From positions 2,998,567 through 3,062,566 of the forward strand of contig JAJEKV010000028.1 in assembly GCA_021234155.1 (NCBI GenBank): a stretch of 64,000 nucleotides of DNA, in the 5' to 3' direction. Below are positions 43,254-54,959 of the stretch, in pieces. Origin of the DNA: Isoetes taiwanensis. Taxonomy: Eukaryota; Streptophyta; Lycopodiopsida; Isoetales; Isoetaceae. Below the pieces are notes generated by a model. The model saw nothing but the letters and a program-made list of their open reading frames with translations. It was not told the DNA's origin and did not search any database. Numbering within the stretch: position 1 is the first letter of the stretch; each line of letters begins with the position of its first letter. A program made the translations under genes and the position numbers.

Positions 43254-43920
43254 TCATTGCCCAACACCAACACCATGCCCAGCAGCTGGATACTGCGAAA
43301 CATCAGACCCTTGTGAATGTAAAGCTACAGGGTTTTGACCAATACCACTTCCAAACATTGGGTAACTATTCACCCCCGAATTGGGAAGAAACCCAGAAGT
43401 CACTACATGAGACTGTTCCTGCAATGATCCTTGCATTCCCCCAAAGGGAGATCGAACTTGTGACAGCATTTTGGACTGTAAGTTTTCCAATTGACCAACT
43501 GAATGAATTGCCATGCATATTTTGCCCCTGAAACATACTGTGCTTAACACCAGTGGTTGGATTTATGTCCAACACACCTATCTGTATTCTTGATGCTCGT
43601 CCATCAAAATCATACTCTAGAAGATCATCTTTCCTACATGCAGCTCTCTTATTAGAAAATCCAGGAGGTCCATCAAACATATCTTGCCTTTGTTTAACAA
43701 AGATTTCAGAGGTATTTTGTTGGTTATGTGATTAGTTCTGCCCCCATTGTGCATTGATAGGAGCAGTAGGCATACCCGGAGGCCAAGAGCAGAAACCTGG
43801 TGGTCCATCCATCATGGCAAATGATATTAACTGCTGCTCCATTTGCCTAACACTACTCTCTTCTAGATGACCTATATCCTTACCTCCGAGTGCATCACCC
43901 GGAGTTGGATTAGACAAGTA
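43254..43920 (-). pseudogene. Decayed fragment of a Gly/Gln-rich protein gene
   Basis: Reading down from 43917, one frame gives SNPTPGDALGGKDIGHLEES and FAMMDGPPGFCSWPPG, then a TAA, then in the same frame QRQDMFDGPPGFSNKR and KDDLLEYDFDGRASRIQIGV. A one-base shift near 43510 leads into GQLENLQSKMLSQVRSPFGG and a Gly/Ser/Gln-rich C-terminus ending at 43254. The repeated DGPPGF and the LEYDFDGR block look like conserved plant protein motifs, but I cannot name the family. The stop and frameshift mark a pseudogene fragment. No splice sites are needed, so it could be a retrocopy. Confidence 0.45.
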
Positions 43921-44538
43921 TGTTGTTTATTTTGTCCTGTGCCATTCGTTACAAAGATGCTTTCAAAACATATATAAAGCATTCATTTTGATTCTATTCT
44001 TCAATATTCCTTGATGCTCCATTGCATGCGTGCCAAATGTCAAATTTTTTTTTCGGGGAACATTTTTGCAATTTTGCATTTTTGCATTTATTGAGGAGGA
44101 GCCACAGCCACGTGACTCCCCTTCCTCAATCAATCCATCCAATACTGTTGGCACGTTCTCTTGATATGTAACATTCATATTGAGGGTTTTGAATTAGGGG
44201 TTGAATGTTCTCTTGATAATGTTTCATATTGTTGGCACGTACGTTATATTGATATATAGCATTTTCTGCACGTTCTCTTGATATGTAGCCTTTCTTGATT
44301 GCTGAAGCAATCATTGAGATCTGTTAGATCTAACCGGTACATCTAACTTAAATTTCAGATTGTATCTAGTAGGATACTCTGGTACATTAAATTTATTTTG
44401 ATTGACAATTGAAAGGACAACCATTTATTCGTGTGGTGAATGGTGCTATAAAATGCCAATTCTTGGCAATCCTTCTACGCTCATTCTTAGCACTCTGAAA
44501 CTGTAATTCTTGATGGCATTCTAAAACTGTAATTCTTG
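43921..44538. other. Noncoding region with repeated phrases
   Basis: The phrase GTTCTCTTGATATGTA recurs around 44153, 44206 and 44272. ACTGTAATTCTTGATGG is duplicated at 44500 and 44526, just before the next ORF. Confidence 0.45.
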
Positions 44539-45006
44539 ATGGGTTCTGCAACACCTGGCTCCGGATCAAAGCGTAAGCTCTCTGAGCTCCTTGATGGGGA
44601 TGAGGATAGTTTGCTGCCACCATCCAAGCGTATAAAAATGGATGAATTAGAGGCAATTTATGGCCCTCTTGCAAAACTGAATGGTGATCCAAGCGTTGGC
44701 TTTGAATTGGAAGGAGGAATAGCTGAAGTAGTTGCCAATCTTGTGTGGGATGAATTGCCAGCGTTATATGACGCATCAAATGGTGATCTGAATGATGGTG
44801 TCTTGAACTTCTTGGATATACCTGTTCCTGATGGACAGCTAGGAGTAAGCCTGCCTTTGTACCCTCTGGAGAATCTTTCTAGAGGTGACATGAGCTACTT
44901 CTGCCAGAATTGCCTTTGCTTTGTCACTGTTGGAGAGAATGGGGAGTGTGGACACTGCTATGATTGCATCAAAAAATTACTGAAAAGCTGGCTGTCACAG
45001 GAGTAA
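44539..45006 (+). CDS. Small protein with nuclear signal and C-terminal cysteine cluster
   Basis: From ATG 44539 the frame gives 155 residues without interruption. The N-terminus has two basic nuclear-localisation-like stretches, SGSKRKLSEL and PPSKRIKMDEL. The middle is acidic and leucine-rich (GGIAEVVANLVWDELPALYD), resembling an activation or interaction region. The C-terminus has a metal-binding-like cluster, FCQNCLCFVT...GECGHCYDC, with six cysteines and a histidine, ending KKLLKSWLSQE. I do not recognise the family. Protein-like composition and absence of lesions suggest a real gene or a young captured one. Downstream sequence has no clear polyadenylation signal. Confidence 0.5.
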   Translation: MGSATPGSGSKRKLSELLDGDEDSLLPPSKRIKMDELEAIYGPLAKLNGDPSVGFELEGGIAEVVANLVWDELPALYDASNGDLNDGVLNFLDIPVPDGQLGVSLPLYPLENLSRGDMSYFCQNCLCFVTVGENGECGHCYDCIKKLLKSWLSQE

Positions 45007-46255
45007 TCCTTGCATAACTCTACGTAATCCTATATGATCCTTGCATTTTTGTTAGCAGCTCATAAGTATGCAGGATCGTGTGAATGCAACACAGTGTTTT
45101 TAAAAATATGTACTCTACTGTATCTATCGGAATGTAAATGGGAATGCCTTCAGCTATTAATCTGAGTGTCTGGTCTTTGCACTTCTGAACTCTTCAACTC
45201 TGCAGTTTTGCACTCTAGAACACTGCACTCCTGAACTCTTCACCTGTATAAATATGTCTTCACAAATATGTCTTCACCTGCATAAATATGTAATTTCTCC
45301 TTGAAAACTTCTTCCTTCTTTTCTGCTTCAATTCAGAAACGAATATTTATTAATGTTAGAGGCAGGGAAAAATGATGCTAAAAGCGAATCTGAATGAGTT
45401 CCTGCAAAACCATACCAGTGAAATAATAATTGATAGGGCAAATTCACATGTACTTTAGCTGCAATTGCAGTATATGGTGCTCAAACAGAAAGCAGAGGCG
45501 ATGCGATCATTGAGCTAAATGTCTTTTGGAGATAAAGGGAGCAACTGGGAATGCAAATCCAACTGTGGCAAATCTATATAGGCCTAAGAAGTGGCTAAGC
45601 CTTTGTGCTTTCCGCTGCTGTTGCTTCACTTTGTCCCTGCTATTCTATTGTGCAACAAGCTTGGACACCAGTCCCACCATCAACCGAACAGCAAAGCCCC
45701 TCCAGAGAAAAGCATTCACTCAAAGATTAGATCAAACTCCATCTCTGCATGCAACACAGGAACTCAAAGCATTCACACAAATAGTGGACCGCCTCTGCAT
45801 GCAACACAGAAGCTCTTTGAATGGATCTTTTGAGCAGATATTTGGGGAGCTAAGTTTGGCAAGCTAAAAAAGGGACTGCAGTGATTCTTAGGGCTGGCCG
45901 ATTTGCTGCTCATCAAAGCCTCATCAAAATACGTACATCAAAGGCTCGAATTTGGGTGCAGAATTGGATCAGAATGAAGAATTGAGGGCGCCCACAACGT
46001 GTCGGGCAGATGCATTCCAGAAAAGTGTCTCAGGTTTCAGAAATTTTTTTCAGTTAATGGGTTCACAGGGGGCAAAATTTTTGCTGCAGATCAACTCGGC
46101 AGAGGATGCCGAACCTCCATTCCGGGTCTGTGCTGCTGTGCCATTCAAATAGAATTCTACCCCTGATTTTCACGAAAAGGCCCGCATATCCAAAACTCGT
46201 TTCAAGATCTATTAATGCCTACCTTCCTATATGCAATTAATGTGAATATTCATCC
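45007..46255. other. Noncoding region
   Basis: No gene is recognised. Phrases such as CACTTCTGAACTCTTCA (45180, 45227) and ATAAATATGTCTTCAC (45249-45296) are duplicated. CTCTGCATGCAACACAG occurs twice (45740, 45792). Confidence 0.45.
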
Positions 46256-47137
46256 ATGCAAAATATTTATGCAATCATTGTATATGCAATTAATGTGACA
46301 AGATTCTTGACAAGATTCCATAAACACGTGTCCATAAAACAATGGACACTCCATGATATAAATGGAGAGGTCTCGATATGGTTCACCACAGTTCACTTGG
46401 GGGCGCTCCTTTCTTCAGTCGCTCTTTCCATTGTTGTTCTTGTGCTGTATAAGGTATATACAACACTTCACTTGTGAAAATTTCTGGTGGTTGTTTCCTT
46501 CTACTTATTTCACTTCTTGTTGTATGTTTAGCCAGATGCTATGCTATGCGTGTAGTTTCAACCAGAGTTTATTACATTCCTACTTTTTATGCATTAAGTG
46601 TTGCTATCTTGCATAATATACGCCATCTATGTGTAAAATTATAGTGGTTGCTTCCTACTTCATAATCCAATTCCCGTTGTATGTTTAGCAATATATGCTA
46701 TGTGTATAGTTTCGACTAGCATCTACTATTTTCCTAGTTTTTTGCGCTAGGATGTTGATACCTTGCATAATATATGTCATAATATCCACTGATTTCAGAT
46801 GGGCATGCCATTGCCGGAGGCCATCGTTATGATGACGTCTAAAACAAAAAAATTTCTATACATATCAATTAAAGTGCATGGAGATCAATTGTACCACGTC
46901 GATTGTGGTTGGATTGAGGGGTCCTCAGAAACTCTCTTTGAGACCTTGGTTGTGTGGCGTTTCAAAAAATTGGAAACAATGGAAACAAACTACCCATCAG
47001 GTGTCCTACCTTACCTTCTCCAGAAGTACATGGGTTGTGATTCTATCGATCCTCTAGGTATTTTCAAGGTGAATACCGATTTGGTCGATGGTAGGATTGA
47101 AATTGGGATATTCAGTAATCCTTCCATCTATAGTTAG
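46256..47137 (+). CDS. Two-exon ORF related to the LINE small ORFs
   Basis: Exon 1 (46256-46453) ends TATAAG|GTATAT and carries a hydrophobic segment, LGALLSSVALSIVVLVLYK, that could span a membrane. Exon 2 starts after TTTCAG at 46799 in compatible phase and ends at TAG 47137, giving about 178 residues. Exon 2 has FLYISIKVHGDQLYHVDCGW, then IEGSSETLFETLVVW, YLLQKYMG and a final GIFKVNTDLVDGRIEIGIF. This follows the order and spacing of LINE small ORFs a-c (aromatic strand, CGW-Leu/Ile, Leu-Trp/Phe-Glu helix, final Phe-x-Val strand). Exon 2 might instead be used alone from its own ATG. Function unknown. It lies 1 kb upstream of the Helitron gene on the same strand. Confidence 0.45.
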
Positions 47138-47442
47138 TGCTTTTTTCGTGCTTGGATCATCACCTGTACCTATGCCTACATGAATAAGTACTTCAGTCTA
47201 TAGCCACTGGTTGATCACAAATCAAGCGCTTGGATCATCGTTATGTACTTCTTGCTAACTTCAATAACGCCTTACATTAATTCCATTAAGTACTTCAATC
47301 CATAGTCAATGGTTGATCACGTTTCATTCATCATGGTGTACTATTTTTCCACTTCAATAGAGCCTTACTTTTTATTAAATCTAGTGTTTGTCTCTTGCAT
47401 TGTAGTGAATGGTTTTGAAGAATGTGTGTTGTATTGTAGCAT

Positions 47443-47808
47443 ATGGAGATTCCAGACGAGAAAAACAATGGCATTACAATAGCAAGTGTTGAGGAAGATG
47501 GTGCTTGCTCAAATAAATCGACAAGCAAGAGACGTGATAAAGCAAAAGAAATCCGAAAAAGAAGGCGAAATCATATTGCATTGCGCCTAGCATCGTATAG
47601 ATTGCGCACGCGGCCAACCATTTCAAAAACAATGCAATTGCAAGTGGACAACTTTTCTAATGAATTGATCAAGATGTCTAATGAGACAATGATTCTCTCG
47701 ATAAACATTAAGAAACTGTGTGCACAACTCACCCGTTTGCATCGAGTTTTAGAGATCCTCGAATGCAGGGAAGATTTTGTAAGAGCTATGCATGCAGGAG
47801 AGATGTAG
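47443..47808 (+). CDS. Small basic and coiled-coil (bZIP-like) ORF
   Basis: From ATG 47443 the frame gives 121 residues. After an acidic N-terminus comes a highly basic block, SKRRDKAKEIRKRRRNHIAL, then RLASYRLRTR, and then a leucine-containing helical region (NELIKMSNETMILSINIKKL). The layout resembles a bZIP DNA-binding protein, though the signature spacing is not exact. It sits between the LINE-ORF-like gene and the Helitron, all on the plus strand with gaps of about 300-400 bases. It could be part of the Helitron cargo or a distinct gene. No close family is recognised. Confidence 0.4.
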   Translation: MEIPDEKNNGITIASVEEDGACSNKSTSKRRDKAKEIRKRRRNHIALRLASYRLRTRPTISKTMQLQVDNFSNELIKMSNETMILSINIKKLCAQLTRLHRVLEILECREDFVRAMHAGEM

Positions 47809-48211
47809 GAATCTTGACATCATAAATATGCTATGTGTGGCTCGGTTATAAATATATGTTATGGCTATGACTATTATTAAACATAGCCTTGAGATCGTGA
47901 ATATGCTATGTGTGGCTACGGTCAGCATATTGTAACCATTATTCATATAGATACATATATTTTGGCTACCTGATGTATAAGTTAATTGGTCTGTATATTT
48001 GAAAATTGGATGTTTGGTTGTATATATTGAGAACTGATCTCGACATGATGCTTTTTCAAAGCAGGGCTTCAGACCTTTTGACTTCGCAACATAACTTATT
48101 GAAGGGAAAAGGGCAGTAAAGCGAAGGAAACAAATAGAGGTGGGTTTCTCTCTAGTTTGAGTTGTCAGTTAATTTTTTTCATGGAGTACTACGTTGGGTA
48201 ATTCCACTAAG

Positions 48212-51200
48212 ATGCCTCGAAGAGGCTGGTTATTGAATTTGAGTGAGCCAGATAGGGAGGCCTATCTACAGAGGATAAACGAGAGTAAGAGACGATGTTA
48301 CATGTCCATGGACAAAGAAAGCAGAGAGAGAGTACGAGAAAGAGCTAGAGAGTGTTATAGACAGCGCCGTTTGAGGGAATTAGAGGAGAGGAGGTCTAGC
48401 TATATTCCAGCGCGTAGAGAGACGGTAGTAGTGAGCACTGTTGTAGGTACTGTCCCGACGCTTCCACGAGTGGATCCACTAGTGGCCTCCTCTAGCCAAA
48501 CACTCGTTGACGAAGATCATCCGCGAGTGGATCCAATGATGGCCTCGTCTAGCCAAACACACGTGGAAGATGACCATAATGTGCGACAGACCGTCGCCTT
48601 CGTCTCATTGGCAAGCTCAAGCGCGACGAATGAACTTGGCCATATGTCGAAATTATTCGATGTGCACATGGACTAAAGAATGTACATATTGTCATATCCC
48701 ATTGTTAAATGTTGAGCATGATGGATTTTGTTGCAACAGAGGGAAATGGCTATTGCCACCTTTGCCACCTTTGCCTCAAGCACTAGATGATCTCTATAAT
48801 ATGCAAGCATTTTGTGGGCTATCCAGAAAATTGAACAGACTATTCTGCTTCAGTGTGCTTGGAGTAAGTGGCGGCTTCGCAAACTTGGCATTTCCTTCGT
48901 CGGTTACTATTACTGGCCGAACTTACCATCGCCTACGCCCTACCACAGAAACAGGACACCCAATGAACTGGTATATCTATGACGAATCAGAACAGTATGC
49001 ACAAGCGCGCGACCAACACATCCCATTTGAGTGGGTGGCAATTGTTGGCTCAATCCTGAACCAAATAAACCCATATATCAGGAACCTCCGAACTATGGGA
49101 AGCATGAGCTTACCAAGGGCATATATAACAATCGAAGGAGCAGTTGCAAGCAATGAGATTGCAGCCATAGTGGATGTGAACAACACATCTGAAATTGCGC
49201 CACGAGTCGCTGGCTTTTGGGTGCAAAACGAAGGAGAGCCAACCTTTATGAGCATTCTTGATCCTATGTATGAGCCATTACAGTACCCCCTCATATTTCC
49301 CCACGGCACTCTAGGTTGGGGTCTTGGAAATGAACATGGTCTTACGCAATTACAATGGTACAGGTCTAGATTGCTCCACGAAGACCGTTTCGTACAGCTG
49401 GGTCGTTTGTGCGGAGAATACTTGGTTGACATGTATTCAAGGGTCGAAGATGCTCGACTAAATTATTTTAGAACATCGGCCTTTCGTAATAGGAGAGTGC
49501 AATACGATGAGGACTACTCGGAACGAGAGAATGATGATCAACGTGACGTTGTTTTGCCCTCATCGTTCTTGGGATGTAGACGATGGTGTTCTGTGCAAGT
49601 TGCCGATGCACTGGCACTATCCAGGGCAAAGGGACGTCCAACATTATTCATTACTATGACTACGAATACGGATTGGCCGGAAATACAAGTCAAGCTCAAA
49701 CCGGGGCAAAATGCATCTGATATTCCCATGACTGTTGTTCGATGCTTCCATGGACGATTACAGCGACTAAAAGAGCTTCTTCATAAATTCTTCCAACGCA
49801 TATCGTATGTGATAACAGTTATAGAATTCCAAAAATGTGGGTTACCACATGCTCATCTCGTGCTACGTACTGAACTTGACATACCAATTGAATGCATCGA
49901 TGAAATTATCTCTGCTGAACTACCTACAGACCCAATCCTTCGAGGGCAGGTTCAAAAATTTATGATACACAGACACACAGCAAGATGTTCTTCGAATGGT
50001 AACCCATGCTGTTACAAATACCCGAAAGACATCAATCCAACAACGTACCTTGATTCAAAGGGTTATGTGCAGTATAGAAGAAGAAGCATAGATGATGCAT
50101 GGGTTGTTCCATATAATGCCTTCCTACTTCATGAGTTAGATTGTCAAATTATGGTAGATGTTGCATCCACAGTTCACGTATTCTCCTACCTTTATGGCTA
50201 CATCTACAAAGGATTCGATAATGCAAGCTTTAGAGTAACCCACGAAGAACACCCTTCTTCTATACCGTCGTCAACAACCAACCATTCTAGAGAGGGCACA
50301 GAACCCTATTCGAGTAACGAGCAGAGAGGAAGCACAACAGGTGAACCATCGGTTAATATACCATCTGAGCGAGCCCCTAGCCGTCCTCCTAGGGACGAGA
50401 TACATGACTACTTGAAAGCACGTTATCTATCGGCTACGGAGGCCGCATGGAGAACAATGTCGTATGATGTTACAAATAAGTCTCCTGCTGTCAAATGTTT
50501 GCCTTTGCATCTACCACGTCCCAATACGTGTTCGTTATTGGATCGATATTTCCTCCGCCCGCCTGACCCCGAGTTTGATGCTTTCACGTACATTCGATAT
50601 AATGAGGAGCACACCCTAACTCCATACAATCCAGGAGTAGCAATTGAACCTGGAACTTACTTGGAACAAGAACGAGAAGGAAACACTAGGAACATCGTGA
50701 AAAGGAGGATAAGACAGCCTTTGGTATGTAGAATACGATTGTTATTGCCTCGAGTTGGGGAAGCATTCTACTTGAGACAGATCTTGTTGCACCGGCCTGT
50801 CAGAACATGGGAAGAGTTAAAAATTGTTAATGGCCAACAATATGAAACATACCAACAAGCTGCAGAGGCAGAAGGGTTGCTCGCAGCACACAATGAAGCA
50901 GTGCTCGTCATGGAGGAAGCAGTGTCCTTATCATTAGGTCCTTCACAACTACGATTCCTTTTTGCCATGTTGTTACTCGACCAAGCACCGGCAATTGAAC
51001 TATGGACCAAATTTCAAATACCAATGAGCATCGACCTACTCGACGAATATCCGAATGAAGAATCGATCGCCTTCAATGAGTCCCTCCATCTAATCAACAA
51101 TATTCTAACGCAACATAGTACCAATATCATGGCATTCGGGCTTCAATTACGACCTCGCCTTGGGAGGGATGTCATGCGTGAGTTGGAAAAATATCCTGAT

Positions 51201-52514
51201 CATGGGAACTACCTACGTAGTGTGATGATCATGACAAGCGCAATGAAACACGACCAGCTAGATATATATAGCTTCGTTAGAGAATGGTTATCGCATTCGC
51301 AAGCCAGCCAACCTTTGTTTATCAATGGAAAAGCTGGTACGGGAAAAACATTCCTGCTAAACTGCATATGCTTGGCTATACGAGGCAGCCGAAATATTGT
51401 GCTTCCTTGCGGCACCACGGCATTGGCGGCTGGACAGTACCCAGGAGGTCGAACGACACACTCACTCTTCCAGATCCCTGTGGAGGAAAATAATGTGAAT
51501 CTTCACTCGATGATAGAGCGTGACTCGGGAGCAGCGGACCTGCTAATTGAAGCGAAAGCTATCATCTGGGACGAGTTTCCAATGGCCAATAAGGCTGTCA
51601 TAGAAAGTGCCGATCGTTTGTTGCGACGACTATGTAGGAACGATCTGCCCTTTGGAGGTAAGCACTTCATAGCATCTGGAGATTTCAGACAAGTCGCACC
51701 TGTTGTCAAGGGAGGAGGTAGAGTTGCGGCATACAATGCATCCATAAAATCGTCTTTGTTGTGGCAAAGTTTCCGTGTATTTAAATTGGAAGAACCAATA
51801 CGAAATGCAGGTGACCCCGAGCTAGTGCAATATGTCGACAGAGTAGGAGAAAATTGGGAGGAATCTACAGTCTCATTAGATATCTTCGACATCACAACTG
51901 ACGTAACAGATGCTATTGAGTTCTTATATCCCTCCAACATCCTTGAAGATCCAGAGATGTGTAGAACACGTGCCTTCCTATCTCCAATCAATAGGAGTGT
52001 TGATAACTTCAATGATCAGATTCTTAATAGAGTCCCTACGCATGACAAACTATATTACAGTCATGATCACGTCACAGAACAAGATGAAATCATACACGAC
52101 CACGCTTATGCAACGTCGGATTTTCTCAATAACTTCACACATTCTGGAATACCCAACTACCTGTTGAAACTTAAAGTAGGAGCTATATGTCACATTATGA
52201 AACGCTTAGATATGGAGAAGGGTTTGGTAAAAAATGCCAGAGTCATGATCGTATCAATGCACGCAAAATTTGTGATGGTGAAAGTATTAGATCGGCCGTC
52301 TCAGGATGGTGCATGCACATACCCAATATCTAGAGCTGACTTCTTCTATCAACCAGAAAATCGGCCTTGGACCATTCACAGACGACAGCTGCCTCTTCGA
52401 TTATCTTATGCGACCACCTTCAACAGCTGCCAGGATGCAATAACCATTTTTGCACCATCGGATGCGGCCTTCAGCGATCTGATCTGCAAGTCCGATGCGC
52501 CGAGTTTGCAGTAG
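48212..52514 (+). pseudogene. Helitron Rep/helicase with altered C-terminus
   Basis: The N-terminal frame starts at ATG 48212 with Arg/Glu-rich repeats typical of plant Helitrons (RERARECYRQRRLRELEERR). A frameshift near 48650 leads to the main frame, which begins CTYCHIPLL...DGFCC, a zinc finger. The Rep part has the HUH motif GLPHAH (about 49841-49855) and YLYGYIYKGFDNA with the tyrosine region. The PIF1-like helicase has Walker A GKAGTGKT (about 51330), Walker B IIWDEFPMA and SGDFRQVAP. The end, LRLSYATTFNSCQ, should continue into the conserved SQGQT helicase motif. Instead it changes at about 52437 to an unrelated 26-residue tail. Rolling-circle function is therefore lost. Confidence 0.85.
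52437..52514 (+). other. Fasciclin (FAS1)-like tail fused to the Helitron helicase
   Basis: The last 26 residues, including AITIFAPSDAAFSDL, match the H1 motif of FAS1 domains, as in plant fasciclin-like arabinogalactan proteins. The join falls inside the helicase where the SQGQT motif should be. The frame is open across the junction to TAG 52512-52514. This is most simply read as capture of a host gene piece. Confidence 0.55.
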
Positions 52515-52924
52515 CAATCTCATTCAAACCCATAATATCAGTCCAAAATAGAAATAAACCTGGAAACAACCAATCTCTACTTTCTAACTATTACTCTTAA
52601 CTTTTCAAATATCTCATTGCTTAAATCGGAGTGTTGTATATATTGGACACTGTCATGTTATAGCCACAGTCATATCCGTGGTATATCCATGTCTAGCGAC
52701 GCCAAAAAAAATATATAGGGCGTTTCTGTGGACTTGCGCTATAGGTCTTCACGCAGCTCTCATTTGCACCGATTAGCCGGTTTCGAAATGGATGCCCAAG
52801 AACAGCGACGACCGCCAGTTTACACCCTATAGCAAGTTTGGAGCAGTCATTGGCATATTCTTGGTATATACTAGCATATACTTGGAATATGCCATAAACC
52901 AACATTCACAAGGGCTTGCCCCCT
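52515..52924. repeat. Repeat related to 41990-42265, split by the MULE
   Basis: From about 52740 the sequence shares GACCGCCAGTTTACA, AGTTTGGAGCAGTC, ATATGCCATAAACCAACAT and GGGCTTGCCCCCT, in order, with the 42.2-kb repeat. It stops in the middle of the palindrome at 52924. The missing half (TTAGGGGCACCCAAAAA) resumes at 62197, right of the MULE. The first 200 bases are noncoding. Confidence 0.6.
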
Positions 52925-54060
52925 GGCTCAGGATACTTTTACCCTTGATTCGGTGATCCCGGAGATAAATTTACCGGCCTCCGGGATCCCGGGTCTCCCT
53001 CGACGGGATCCGTTCGGGAGACCCCATTACGAGAATGCGGCGGGGCATACGTCGGCCGGGACCATCCGCCAGTCCAAACCCCAGGTGCAATGGCGGCCGT
53101 CAGCGCCTGGAGATCCCAGCCTCGGGATCATCCCGCTTGATCCCCTCCTCAGGGATCCCCGCGGTCGATGGTTTATTAGGGATGTCCGTAGAGGTGATCC
53201 CCTCTCACTCGGGATCCCGGGCACCGGGCCGGATCCCCTCCTCGGGATCACCCGGTGGTAGGCGATAGCGGCCCGGGCCTTCTCATGCGAGGTGATCCCC
53301 TCCTCGGGATCCGGGCACCGGGGGCGGATCCCCTCCTCAGGATCACCCCTAATGGCTGAATGCGGCCCGGACTTCTATCAGGAGTGATCCCCCTCCAGGA
53401 TCCCCGGGCACCCGGGTCCCCTCCCCTCGGGAGATCGTAGGTAGGCGATACTTGGCGGGCTATCGCCGAGGTGATCCCCTCCCTCCCAGGGATCGAGGAG
53501 GCACCACGGACGCGGATCCCCTCTCTGGGATCACCCTAGCTGTTAACGGACGATATCCGTAGAGGTGATCCCCCTCCTCGGATCCCCGGGCACCAGGTGG
53601 ATCCCTCCTTCGGGATCACCCTGCCGTGGCTGATGGCCGGGCGGCTATCAGCCCAGTCACCGGCCGGTAGGTCGTTAAGCCCGGACCCTATCCGAGGTGA
53701 TCCCTCCTCCGGGGATCCCGGGCACTTTAATGGCGGATCCCCTCCTCGGGATCACCCCAATGGTGATACTTGGCGGGGACTATCCGTGGTGATCATCTCC
53801 TCGTAGGGATCCCGTGGCGGAGATAGCGGACAGCTATCCGTGAAGGAGTGATTACCTCCTCGGGATCCCAGGTAGCTGATACTTGGCGGGTTATCGCCCG
53901 TGGCGATCCCCTCCTCAGGGATCCCCGACATGGTGGCGTGGGAGGCGGATTCTCCGCCATTTAGATGCACTTTCGAGTCGGCTTGCCGTCACCATTAGAT
54001 CCGGTGATTTAGCACCGTCCTCGGGATCAAGCGGCCGGCAACTTTAATTTTAAAAATTAA
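52925..54060 (+). repeat. Left terminal array of the MULE
   Basis: GC-rich, degenerate tandem units of the type GGTGATCCCCTCCTCGGGATC alternate with spacers that include CACCGGGCGGATCC and GGCTGATAGCGGCC. Unit length varies, roughly 55-90 bases. It is the inverted counterpart of 61200-62187. BamHI-like GGATCC and palindromic GGGATCCC are very frequent. Confidence 0.75.
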
Positions 54061-54959
54061 ACCGGACGGGGCCATTAATGTTGTGTCGTGGCCAATCCCC
54101 GTCCCCACGTAGGGACCTTGGGATCTGAGGGCGGCGTGAAGCACTGGTCGATTTGAAGAGTCCAAGTGCGGGCGAGAACTCTCGCTGGGGCGCCACCAGT
54201 TTCCTCGTGCCTGATGGTTTTGTCGAGGCGGCGGCACCATTAGTGGAAGGAAGTCGTTTACATACGTTTACCTCTGTGATAACGAATTCTGGAGGTAAAA
54301 TCGACCCCTTCAGTCTGTTATATCAAGTTTTTACTATTTCCTACTATTCTTTACTAAATCTTCTTTGTGGCTTGCGGATGGGCCGAATCCTTAAACACGG
54401 AAGTCAGCCTCAACACCGTTTTGGCGAGAATCTTTGTCTTGGCCTGCTTCATATGCATTCCAGATTGAGGCGTCCCGCACGATGAAGCGGATTAGGATGC
54501 CGAGGTGGAGTCCCGGCCGTCGTGGCAACAAAAAATTGGATGAAGGGGAGGGAAAAATCGGGTGGTGGGGAAGAATACGGAGGAGGTGAAAGAACGCGAG
54601 CTTTTGTGGACGCTCAATTCTTTGGGCGATTTGAATGAGGAAGGGGGCAAGAAAGGAGGGTGTTGTCATAGGCGAGCACGATGCGGCGTTACTTGAGCGA
54701 AGAGCCCCCGATTACGATTCACGATCAGGTGGCAAAGAGATGGAAGTGCTTAGTTGATGATCCGCACCAAAAGTTACTCGGGGAAGGTTGAGCTCGAAAA
54801 TCCACGAGGTTTTGAGTGCATGCCTTAGTTGATAGGTGGCGGGTTCGATGCGCCGAGGGGAGGATCCCAAACCGTATTCATTTGCCCAATCTTTGAGCCC
54901 GCCAAGGCGAATGCCAATTAGAAGAAGAGGAGTTATGCAAAGGTTTACGTGGCGGAAGC

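Noticed and set aside
52950-54000. Open frames rich in Gly, Pro, Arg and Ser in the GC-rich arrays
   Set aside because: Frames exist on several strands because stop codons are rare in these GGATC-rich units; the translations only reflect the repeat.
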